Positions 1 to 5,688 of a stretch of DNA of 5,983 nt are shown here, one piece after another. How positions within the stretch are numbered: position 1 is the first letter of the stretch; each line of letters opens with the position of its first letter. The notes under the pieces were generated by a model, which did no database searches, was not told the DNA's origin, and saw only the letters and a list, made by a program, of their open reading frames with translations. This stretch comes from Oleispira sp963933055. Lineage in GTDB: Bacteria > Pseudomonadota > Gammaproteobacteria > Pseudomonadales > Oceanobacteraceae. The stretch lies in the NCBI GenBank assembly GCA_963933055.1, contig CAWVSY010000096.1:1-5983 (forward strand). The letters are read 5' to 3'. The position numbers were made by a program, and so were the translations under genes.

Positions 1-23
1 TGGTTCCTGCATACTGAAGAGTG

Positions 24-29
24 TATGAT
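24..29 (+). promoter_or_regulatory. possible -10 element for pyrE
   Basis: TATGAT matches five of six bases of the sigma-70 -10 consensus. A partner -35 would fall at about positions 1-6 (TGGTTC), which is a poor match and lies at the window edge. If real, transcription would begin near position 36 and the leader would carry both hairpins listed at 35-96. This is a weak, inferred call. Confidence 0.2.
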
Positions 30-34
30 ACCTG

Positions 35-96
35 ATCCTAGTGGATCTAGGGTAATTTCTGGTAAGGATTCTCTGTTGCTGAAACCAGAACAGCAA
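35..96 (+). promoter_or_regulatory. pyrE leader with small hairpins
   Basis: Two inverted repeats lie ahead of pyrE. The first pairs 35-41 with 47-53 (core CCTAG/CTAGG, one G-T wobble); it competes with an alternative stem GATCC/GGATC at 34-38 and 43-47. The second pairs TTGCTG (76-81) with CAGCAA (91-96) around a 9-nt loop and ends 7 nt before the Shine-Dalgarno sequence. Neither is followed by a real T-run, so neither is a convincing attenuator. E. coli pyrE is known to be controlled by attenuation upstream of the gene, so a leader control is conceivable, but it is not shown here. I see no protein gene in 1-114. Confidence 0.3.
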
Positions 97-103
97 TGTT
101 TAT

Positions 104-108
104 TAAGG
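104..108 (+). promoter_or_regulatory. ribosome binding site fixing the pyrE start
   Basis: TAAGG sits 6 nt before the ATG at 115. This is why the start is placed there rather than at the in-frame ATG at 25: the 30 residues between the two starts have no counterpart in PyrE proteins, and the protein from 115 has the usual length. Confidence 0.75.
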
Positions 109-114
109 CTTATT

Positions 115-759
115 ATGCAAAATTATCAACGTGACTTCATCGAATTTGCTATTAAACAAGGTGTTTTGAAGTTTGGTGAGTTCACTCTTAAATCGGGTCG
201 AGTAAGCCCATACTTTTTCAATGCCGGTTTGTTCAATACGGGTAAGGCCTTAGCAGAGATTGGTCGTTTCTATGCCGCTGCTCTTGAGGACGCTGGTGTT
301 GATTACGATGTTATTTTTGGCCCAGCGTACAAAGGCATTCCTTTAGCGACTACCTTGAGCGTAGCTCTTTTTGATAAATATGGAAAAGATGTTCCGTATG
401 TTTTTAATCGCAAAGAAGCAAAAGCTCATGGCGAAGGCGGTACATTGGTTGGATCGCCACTAGAAGGGCGAGTTTTGATTGTTGATGATGTGATTACGGC
501 GGGCACTGCGATCCGTGAAGTGATGTCTATCATTGAAGCGGCTCCAGACGCAAAGCCAGCTGCTACACTGATTGCATTAGATCGCCAAGAAAAAGGCAAA
601 GCAGAAGCGTCTGCGATTCAAGAAGTGGAACGTGATTACGGTATTCCAGTGATTAGTATTGTTAAACTGGAACAAGTATTGGCGTATGTTGCTAATCAGC
701 CAGAACTGCAACAATATGCCGCATCAATAGAAGCATATCGTAAAAAATACGGAGTATAG
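115..759 (+). CDS. pyrE: orotate phosphoribosyltransferase
   Basis: PyrE joins orotate to PRPP to give orotidine 5'-monophosphate and pyrophosphate, the fifth step of de novo pyrimidine synthesis, as a cytosolic dimer. The 214-residue product aligns almost end to end with the 213-residue E. coli enzyme, as I remember it. Visible landmarks are the N-terminal FTLKSGR segment (Lys26), the flexible catalytic loop around residues 99-109 (Arg99, Lys100, Lys103, His105) and the PRPP-binding motif VDDVITAGTA at 123-132, with Asp124 and Asp125. The protein ends in KKYGV, close to the E. coli end. The reading frame stays open upstream to the window edge, but the Shine-Dalgarno site at 104-108 and protein length favour the start at 115. 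The downstream gene begins 2 bp after the stop, and its ribosome site lies inside the last pyrE codons, so the two are probably translated together. Confidence 0.97.
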   Translation: MQNYQRDFIEFAIKQGVLKFGEFTLKSGRVSPYFFNAGLFNTGKALAEIGRFYAAALEDAGVDYDVIFGPAYKGIPLATTLSVALFDKYGKDVPYVFNRKEAKAHGEGGTLVGSPLEGRVLIVDDVITAGTAIREVMSIIEAAPDAKPAATLIALDRQEKGKAEASAIQEVERDYGIPVISIVKLEQVLAYVANQPELQQYAASIEAYRKKYGV

Positions 760-761
760 GT

Positions 762-1409
762 ATGAGGCTCGTAACGAGCGCTTTAATTTTAGCTTTAATA
801 AGCCCAGTGGCTTTTGCAGCAAGATTGTATCGTTTCAATGTTGATGGCCAGATGATTATGAAAGATCATGTGCCCCCTGAATATGCGCAAATGGGCTATG
901 ACATTTTAAATGATCAAGGCCTTGTGGTTAAGCGTATTTCACCAGCACCTACGCCAGAAGAGTTAGCGGCGTTGGCTGCGCAAGAAGCGATAAAAAAAGC
1001 CCGTCTCGAGCGCATACGTATTCGTAGAGAAGCGGATCAGGCTTTGTTGAGAGTTTATTCCAAGCCTGCCGATGTTGAGCGTGCGCGTAAGCGCAAAGTT
1101 GGTAATATTGATGGCTATATTAGTTTGCAGCAGCGCCGCATTGTCGATCTAACTGAAAAATTAGAGCGTGCTCAAGCGCGTGCGGCTAACTATGAACGCT
1201 CTGGTCAAGAAATCCCTGTCGATATGCGTTTAGAGATTGCGCAGTTGCAAAATCAAATTCGTGAAAGCCATTCTAATATTAAGACTCGAAATATGGAAAA
1301 GGTAGAGAGTACCAAGGTTTATGCTGAGGAATATTCGCGCATGCAAATATTGTTGAAGTATCCTCCAGGTACTTTGGAAAGTGATATTCCTTTGGATGCG
1401 TTTGATTAA
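762..1409 (+). CDS. secreted DUF4124-type protein with coiled coils
   Basis: The function is unknown. The 215-residue product opens with a clear signal peptide (charged MR, hydrophobic core, cleavage expected after AFA at residue 19), so it should be exported to the periplasm. Residues 20-60 resemble the DUF4124 domain: a short LYRF strand, a DG turn, then KDHVPPEY and a second strand around ILNDQGLVV. The rest is highly charged and helical, with coiled-coil-like stretches at about 65-95 and 115-185. There are no cysteines and no catalytic motif. The ribosome site GGAG (751-754) lies within the end of pyrE, 7 nt before the ATG, which indicates an operon with likely translational coupling. Similar proteins next to pyrE are known in pseudomonads, from memory. 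A structural or envelope role is only a guess. The gene ends 10 bp before the shared terminator. Confidence 0.85.
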   Translation: MRLVTSALILALISPVAFAARLYRFNVDGQMIMKDHVPPEYAQMGYDILNDQGLVVKRISPAPTPEELAALAAQEAIKKARLERIRIRREADQALLRVYSKPADVERARKRKVGNIDGYISLQQRRIVDLTEKLERAQARAANYERSGQEIPVDMRLEIAQLQNQIRESHSNIKTRNMEKVESTKVYAEEYSRMQILLKYPPGTLESDIPLDAFD

Positions 1410-1419
1410 TAGCGTACGT

Positions 1420-1457
1420 GCATAAAAAAAGAAGCTCTAGGGCTTCTTTTTTTATGC
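1420..1457. terminator. bidirectional Rho-independent terminator
   Basis: This is a perfect 16-bp inverted repeat (1420-1435 with 1442-1457) with a 6-base loop. The core is GAAGC/GCTTC, flanked by seven A on the left (1424-1430) and seven T on the right (1447-1453). It reads as stem plus U-tract from either side, so it can end the pyrE operon and the slmA transcript. It lies exactly between the two convergent genes, 10 bp after one stop and 16 bp from the other. Confidence 0.94.
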
Positions 1458-1473
1458 TTGCTGTTTTGGTTTA

Positions 1474-2076
1474 TTAGCCAATATCGCGCAATAAGTGTTG
1501 GCTAATCAATTGCCATTGCTCAGGCCAGTATTGCGTAGGCTTAACGCTGAACTCAGTACGCACGTATTGGCGAATACGACCTTCGACCAAGGCTATTAGT
1601 AAGTTAGCACTGGCAGATAATGGCATGCATGTTACTTTTTGCTCTCGCAATTCTGCTTCGCGTAAAATTTGCTTAAGTTGTGTTTCTAAGCGTTCAAAAA
1701 ATTGATGGATGCGCTGACGTAAGCGATCAGTTTCACCCGCTAAAGCATCCCCTGATAGCAAACGACACATGCCAGGATTCTTTTCTGCGAAAGTAAGAAC
1801 CAAGGTGATGGTTTGTTCACAGCGCATATCGGCTTTTTGAAAATCTTGCAAGATTCTACTCGTGCGAGAAAAAACTGCATCTTCGATAAACTCAATTAAG
1901 CCTTCAAACATTTTTGCTTTGCTTGGAAAGTGGCGATACAGTGCCGCTTCCGATACGCCGACCGTTTTGGCAATATTGGCTGTTGTGATTTTCCCACCTG
2001 GATTGGCCTCCAGCATGTGCACTACGGCTTGTAATATTTGTTCACGACGGGATATTTTGACTTCCGTTTCGCTCAT
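1474..2076 (-). CDS. slmA: nucleoid occlusion factor SlmA (TetR family)
   Basis: SlmA binds specific chromosomal sites and, when DNA-bound, antagonises FtsZ so that the division ring does not form over the nucleoid. The 200-residue product is close to the usual 198. Residues 8-20 form the first helix, and the DNA-binding helix-turn-helix spans about 30-52, including the TetR signature VGVSEAALYRHFPSK (39-53). The segments SKAKMFEGLIEFIEDA and FAEKNPGMCRLLSGDAL match SlmA rather than generic TetR repressors, and so do FERLETQLKQILRE and YVRTEFSVKPT near the end. The start is supported by GGAG at 2085-2088, 8 nt upstream. It is preceded by argB at 25 bp and should share its transcript. Two consecutive stops (TAA TAA, 1476-1471) close the frame just before the terminator. 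I saw no copy of the SlmA binding consensus in the window. Confidence 0.93.
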   Translation of the reverse strand: MSETEVKISRREQILQAVVHMLEANPGGKITTANIAKTVGVSEAALYRHFPSKAKMFEGLIEFIEDAVFSRTSRILQDFQKADMRCEQTITLVLTFAEKNPGMCRLLSGDALAGETDRLRQRIHQFFERLETQLKQILREAELREQKVTCMPLSASANLLIALVEGRIRQYVRTEFSVKPTQYWPEQWQLISQHLLRDIG

Positions 2077-2101
2077 TATTTTTTCTCCAGTCCAGTGACT
2101 A

Positions 2102-3007
2102 TCAACGTGCTTTACGGTTGGTGATTAGCGTACCAACCCCTTCGTCAGTGAACAGTTCTAATAGCGTTGAATTAGGAACTCGGCCATCAATAATGTGAGC
2201 GCTGGTAACACCAGCATGAACAGCATCAAGAGCACACTGGATTTTAGGTAGCATGCCACCATAAATTGTACCGTCAGCGATTAAATCATCGACTTCTTGA
2301 GTGCTTAGCCCAGTTAATACTTCACCACTCTTATCTTGCAGACCTGAAATATTGGTCAATAAAATCAATTTCTCAGCCCGTAATACTTCAGCGACCTTGC
2401 CGGCGACGAGATCGGCGTTGATGTTGTAGGAAGCGCCGTCTGCATCAACTCCAATCGGGGCAATAACCGGAATAAAATCGCTGTGAGATAGCATGTCGAG
2501 AACCTGAGTATTCACTCGGGTTACTTCACCAACATGGCCGATATCAATAATTTCTGGCGCCAGCATGTCGGGTGTCTGTCGAGTAACCTGCAATTTTTTA
2601 GCGTGTAGCAGTTGACCATCTTTACCCGTAAGACCAATGGCTTTACCGCCATTTTGGTTAATGAGGTTTACGATGTCTTTATTCACTTGGCCGCCAAGCA
2701 CCATTTCGACAACATCCATGGCTTCTGTGGTGGTCACACGCATGCCGTTGATGAATTCGCTTTTGATATTCAGCTTTTCAAGCATTTCACCAATTTGTGG
2801 GCCGCCACCATGAATAACAATGGGGTTAATGCCAATCAGTTTCAGCATCACCATGTCGCGGGCAAAGCTGTTTTTAAGTGTTTCGTCCGTCATGGCGTTA
2901 CCGCCGTATTTTACGACGATGGTCTTGCCACTGAATTTTTGCAGGTAAGGCAGTGCTTCACTAAGCACCTTAGTCGTAATAACTGCTTCTTTGCGACTCA
3001 ATGGCAT
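2102..3007 (-). CDS. argB: acetylglutamate kinase, arginine-inhibitable type
   Basis: ArgB phosphorylates N-acetyl-L-glutamate with ATP, the second step of arginine synthesis, in the cytosol. The 301-residue product has the same length as the Pseudomonas aeruginosa enzyme and is very similar to it as I remember it. Visible motifs are the phosphate-binding Lys33 in VVKYGG, the glycine-rich HGGGPQ loop at 66-71, the substrate-binding Arg90 in NGMRVT, NINADL with catalytic Asp199, and Lys255 in GGMLPK. About 25 extra N-terminal residues, forming a helix before the first strand, together with the end HIIDGRVPNS...GVGTLI, are features of the hexameric kinases feedback-inhibited by arginine. The shorter E. 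coli enzyme (about 258 residues) lacks the N-terminal helix and is insensitive. AGGAAA at 3016-3021 lies 8 nt before the ATG. The gene follows algC after 138 bp and precedes slmA by 25 bp. Confidence 0.97.
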   Translation of the reverse strand: MPLSRKEAVITTKVLSEALPYLQKFSGKTIVVKYGGNAMTDETLKNSFARDMVMLKLIGINPIVIHGGGPQIGEMLEKLNIKSEFINGMRVTTTEAMDVVEMVLGGQVNKDIVNLINQNGGKAIGLTGKDGQLLHAKKLQVTRQTPDMLAPEIIDIGHVGEVTRVNTQVLDMLSHSDFIPVIAPIGVDADGASYNINADLVAGKVAEVLRAEKLILLTNISGLQDKSGEVLTGLSTQEVDDLIADGTIYGGMLPKIQCALDAVHAGVTSAHIIDGRVPNSTLLELFTDEGVGTLITNRKAR

Positions 3008-3043
3008 GGAGTAGATTTCCTAGTAAAATTAAGAGAGAACAAT

Positions 3044-3081
3044 AAAAAATATAGGCCGCTCATTATAGCTTGGCCGCCTAT
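3044..3081 (-). terminator. terminator-like hairpin after algC
   Basis: On the minus strand ATAGGC (3081-3076) pairs with GCCTAT (3056-3051). After one G-G mismatch, two more GC pairs and a G-U pair extend the stem, leaving an 11-nt loop. The stem is followed by a TAT and then six T (complement of A3044-3049). This fits an imperfect intrinsic terminator for algC, 65 bp after its stop. The mismatch and large loop suggest partial read-through into argB. Confidence 0.5.
3062..3067 (-). promoter_or_regulatory. perfect -10 hexamer ahead of argB
   Basis: The minus strand reads TATAAT exactly, 54 bp upstream of the argB start. The hexamer 17 nt upstream (ATGATT) is a poor -35, and there is no TGn extension, so a promoter would be weak or need an activator. 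It sits in the loop of the terminator-like hairpin, so if used it would start transcription near 3055, beyond most of the hairpin. A chance match in AT-rich DNA is possible. Confidence 0.3.
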
Positions 3082-3085
3082 GAGA

Positions 3086-3155
3086 ATCATCCATCGAATG
3101 ACGATGATATGGAAATATTATGAATATCTGGTTAAGCGCAGCCCTTTAGAAGGGC
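3086..3155 (-). repeat. small hairpins after algC stop
   Basis: Two short inverted repeats lie in the algC-argB gap in addition to the terminator-like one. GCCCTT/AAGGGC (3141-3146 with 3150-3155) has a 3-nt loop, overlaps the algC stop codon and lacks a T-run. At 3086-3108, ATCATC/GATGAT (3086-3091 with 3103-3108) competes with CATCG/CGATG (3092-3096 with 3102-3106). They may protect the 3' end of the algC message or separate its expression from argB. No protein gene is visible in the 138-bp gap. Confidence 0.35.
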
Positions 3156-5647
3156 AGCTTCAGTTCAGGGGCATGGCGATTCAGTGCTTCTCTGAATAAA
3201 GATTTTATGCGTTCTAAGCTTTCAGTATTATTGCCCGCAAAGCGCACGGTGAGTGTGGCTGCGGTATTTGATGCTCTGACTAATCCCCAGCCGTCAGCGA
3301 AGTCAGAACGAACGCCGTCTATCACCGATATGCGGGCCTCTTTTTGCAAATTAGGATCAGAAGCAAGCAGCTGAATAATGACGAATTTACGTTTATCGTC
3401 AGCGTCGATGGTGAGTTCAGGTGTTGATATATCGTCAGCAAATTCTTCGAAAATCTTGGATACAGACTCGAACTGATGACTCAGCAATTCTAATAAGCGT
3501 GCGCTGACGTATAGGCTATCGTCGAACCCATACCAGCGGTCACGGAAGTAGATGTGTCCACTCAATTCACCCCCTAACAGTGCGTTGAGTTCTTCCATTT
3601 TCGCTTTCATCAGGCACTGACCGCTTTTCCACATGGTCGGACGACCACCTGACTGCGAGATCAATTGGCTCAGGCGGCGTGAAGATTTGACGTCATAAAC
3701 AACGTCACTACCAGGTTGGCGGCTTATGATGTCTTTCGCTAAGAACATTAAGATACGGTCAGGGGATATGATTGCGCCTTGCTCATCGACGATGGCGATG
3801 CGATCGCCATCACCATCAAAAGCAATACCTATGTCGGCTTGCTGTTCTTTAACCGCATTTTGTAAGGCAATCAGGTTATCGGGCTTGCTTGGGTCTGGCT
3901 GGTGGTTGGGAAAATTACCATCAATATCGCAATACAAGGGGATGACTTCTAGCCCCATGGTTTTTAATAACTGTATGCCTATGGGACCCGCAATACCATT
4001 GCTACCATCCAATACGACCTTCAGAGGACGACTCAGCTGAATGTCACTTTGAATGCGTTCGATATAGGTACTCGCGATACTCTTCTCTTCAACTAGCCCT
4101 TGGCCGCTGGTGAAGTCTTGGCGCTGTATTCTGTGATAAAGCGCCATCAATTGTTCTTGCATCAGAGGCTGGCGGTTGATGACAATTCTTAAACCGTTAA
4201 TATCTGAGGGCTTGTGGCTGCCAGTAATCATAACGCCATTACTGCTTTCAAGTTCATGGCAGGCGTAATACAGCATGCCTGTCGTGATGGCGCCAAGATT
4301 GATCACATTGACGCCAGACGCTAATAAGCCTGCTTGTAATGCGCTTGCCATGGCCGGGCTCGATAAGCGTCCGTCCCAGCCTAAAATGAGGCTGTTTTGA
4401 TTGCGCGCTTGCAGCTCGCTGCCAAGTGATACACCTATCTGTTCGATAATGTCATCATTGATATCGCGGCCAACATGGCCGCTGATGTCGTACGTGCGAA
4501 AAATATGTTGAGGCATGGCCATTTTATTATGGGTAACCTCCTCGACCATCACTTGAGGAATAGATTGGCTATGGTTATTCGATAGGTCTCTATTGGCTGT
4601 GATTTTTGGCGATTGCTGAGTCAGGTCAATATTTTGCTTTTCTCGGTCGATGGTTGGCTGGTTGGTATTTTTCTCGCTGGTCTGAGCGATGCCTTTTGAA
4701 TGGGCTAAATGCTCCATGGCTTTGGCTAAGTCGTGGAAGATTTTAATATTAAATTTTGGCCATTCGCTTTCACCTTTGCGATATAAATGGCGGGTATAGT
4801 TAAACAGCATTAACTTATTGCGATTAATTTCACGCTTCTGTAACCAAACGAGCATAAAGAGAGTGATAAGCGTGCCTACTAGGGCAACAACCCAAGGGGT
4901 GACAATGGTTGCGGTAGCCAGTTGTGGTCGAGTATCAGCGGGTATGAAGGTCAAAAACCAATAATCGTTAATGGATTCGGTCACTACGGTTAACTGTGAG
5001 TCGCTTTTTCGGCCAATTTCAAACAGTTGTAATCCTTTCGTCGGATTATCACGCAATACTTGGCGGGTAGAAATCAAACCGTGTTTTGCGGCTGCGCCAG
5101 AACGCAGCTGATCGAGCCAGTCGGTGCCGTATTCTATTAATAAAATGCCTTGCACGGTATTGGAGTAATCTTTGATTGGCGTCGCTAAGTAGAAGTGAAT
5201 TTCGCCATTACGCTGCACCGCTTCGAGTGGGAATTCTTTGCCTTTTAGTGTGCTGGTCGCTAGCTCTTGTACGGCGTAGCCTAACTTATCTTGCAGCCCT
5301 ATTGCGCTAAGATTGTCTAAAATAAAAATTTGTTCTGAACCCGTGATTAGCGATTTGAGGGTTCGCTTCCAAGAAGCATCTGGGTTGTCTAGATAGGCAA
5401 TGGTATTGGCGTGACGCGCCGCATTTTTTTGCTGTATTTGAGTTTCCGCTAATTTAATCCGCAAACTATGAGCCATCTGCTGGGCCATGGCTTGGGCGTA
5501 TTCTTTATCGAGAGTCGCTTGGGCAAATAAGTTTACCTGCAAGCTTTGCATGGAAAGACCAAGGGATATAAATAATAAAGCGACCCAAATTCCGAGTCTG
5601 TTATAAAACGCCAGCGTGCGTTTAGGAGTTTTTATATCCACGGCCAA
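3146..5647 (-). CDS. algC: membrane-anchored phosphomannomutase/phosphoglucomutase
   Basis: AlgC-type enzymes interconvert 1- and 6-phosphates of mannose and glucose for alginate, LPS and other glycans. The 833-residue product has an N-terminal part that classical 463-residue AlgC lacks: a membrane helix at about 17-35, an extracytoplasmic domain at 36-245 that looks Cache/PAS-like (inference), a second helix at about 246-269, and a polar N/Q/S-rich linker to about 375. The cytoplasmic mutase domain fills 377-833. It keeps the phosphoserine Ser477 in TGSH, the metal loop DGDGDR (611-616), Lys654, the sugar-binding GELSGH (693-698) and the phosphate loop RASNT (791-795). It departs from AlgC at several normally invariant sites: YDIRG is YDISG (389), GRDGR is GWDGR (424), SHNP is SHKP (479), NGFK is NGLR (487), TGH is SGQ (677) and NTT is NTA (796). 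Longer AlgC forms are known in related bacteria, from memory. Translation starts at TTG or at GTG two codons later. The family is certain; present activity is open. Confidence 0.9.
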   Translation of the reverse strand: MAVDIKTPKRTLAFYNRLGIWVALLFISLGLSMQSLQVNLFAQATLDKEYAQAMAQQMAHSLRIKLAETQIQQKNAARHANTIAYLDNPDASWKRTLKSLITGSEQIFILDNLSAIGLQDKLGYAVQELATSTLKGKEFPLEAVQRNGEIHFYLATPIKDYSNTVQGILLIEYGTDWLDQLRSGAAAKHGLISTRQVLRDNPTKGLQLFEIGRKSDSQLTVVTESINDYWFLTFIPADTRPQLATATIVTPWVVALVGTLITLFMLVWLQKREINRNKLMLFNYTRHLYRKGESEWPKFNIKIFHDLAKAMEHLAHSKGIAQTSEKNTNQPTIDREKQNIDLTQQSPKITANRDLSNNHSQSIPQVMVEEVTHNKMAMPQHIFRTYDISGHVGRDINDDIIEQIGVSLGSELQARNQNSLILGWDGRLSSPAMASALQAGLLASGVNVINLGAITTGMLYYACHELESSNGVMITGSHKPSDINGLRIVINRQPLMQEQLMALYHRIQRQDFTSGQGLVEEKSIASTYIERIQSDIQLSRPLKVVLDGSNGIAGPIGIQLLKTMGLEVIPLYCDIDGNFPNHQPDPSKPDNLIALQNAVKEQQADIGIAFDGDGDRIAIVDEQGAIISPDRILMFLAKDIISRQPGSDVVYDVKSSRRLSQLISQSGGRPTMWKSGQCLMKAKMEELNALLGGELSGHIYFRDRWYGFDDSLYVSARLLELLSHQFESVSKIFEEFADDISTPELTIDADDKRKFVIIQLLASDPNLQKEARISVIDGVRSDFADGWGLVRASNTAATLTVRFAGNNTESLERIKSLFREALNRHAPELKLPF
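4537..4543 (-). promoter_or_regulatory. possible internal ribosome site in algC
   Basis: The minus strand reads GAGGAGG, a perfect Shine-Dalgarno core, 14 nt before the in-frame ATG at 4522 (Met376) and 20 nt before Met378. These methionines begin exactly the part equivalent to the short, soluble AlgC. The spacing is longer than ideal, and the bases also simply encode Glu-Glu, so use as a second start is speculative. Confidence 0.2.
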
Positions 5648-5656
5648 TTATTTCCT
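5645..5656 (-). promoter_or_regulatory. algC ribosome site and non-ATG start
   Basis: AGGAAA (5656-5651) precedes an in-frame TTG at 5647; the AGGA core is 5 nt away. A GTG two codons later (5641) is 11 nt from the core and is the main alternative. A stop codon (TAA) lies directly before the TTG. The next ATG (Met33) would cut the first membrane helix, so a non-ATG start is required for the full protein. Confidence 0.6.
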
Positions 5657-5675
5657 GTTAGTTATTCTTGGTATT

Positions 5676-5688
5676 CTAATCAGATTAG
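5676..5688. repeat. 13-bp palindrome upstream of algC
   Basis: CTAATC A GATTAG is a perfect 6-bp inverted repeat around a single base, ending 29 bp before the algC TTG. The one-base centre rules out an RNA hairpin of all six pairs and suits a binding site for a dimeric regulator. No known operator consensus is recognised. Its last base overlaps the left arm of the neighbouring nested repeat. Confidence 0.45.

Noticed and set aside
1..12. Minus-strand ATG at position 12 reading out of the window, considered as the start of a divergent crc-like gene
   Set aside because: Only four codons (M Q E P) are visible, they do not match Crc as I remember it, and no clear ribosome site precedes them.
25..114. 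N-terminal extension of PyrE from the ATG at 25
   Set aside because: These 30 residues have no counterpart in PyrE, there is no ribosome site ahead of 25, and a good one precedes 115.
176..185. GTGA-gt-TCAC palindrome inside pyrE as an SlmA binding site
   Set aside because: The SlmA consensus has four bases between these half-sites, here there are two, and the bases encode conserved PyrE residues.
767..779. GCTCG-TAA-CGAGC hairpin just after the start codon of the DUF4124-type gene
   Set aside because: Only 5 bp within the signal-peptide codons; most likely chance, though it could slow initiation slightly.
1862..2098. Plus-strand open frame of 78 codons across slmA
   Set aside because: Antisense shadow of slmA with no recognisable protein features and no ribosome site.
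3115..3127. ATATT-ATG-AATAT inverted repeat as an arginine repressor box ahead of argB
   Set aside because: Only one TGAAT half-site matches the E. coli ARG box and the spacing to the other half is wrong; AT-rich chance symmetry is likelier.
2612..3199. Plus-strand open frame of 195 codons across argB and the algC end
   Set aside because: Antisense to well-supported argB; His/Phe-rich translation typical of a reverse-frame shadow.
3800..3807. GCGATCGC palindrome
   Set aside because: Falls in the codons for the invariant DGDGDR metal loop; explained by coding constraint.
3726..4040. Plus-strand open frame of 104 codons inside algC
   Set aside because: Antisense shadow of the DGDGDR region of the mutase domain.
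3146..5647. algC as a decaying pseudogene because of its altered active site
   Set aside because: The 833-codon frame is uninterrupted, and the metal loop, phosphoserine and sugar-binding motif are kept, which argues for selection on the protein.
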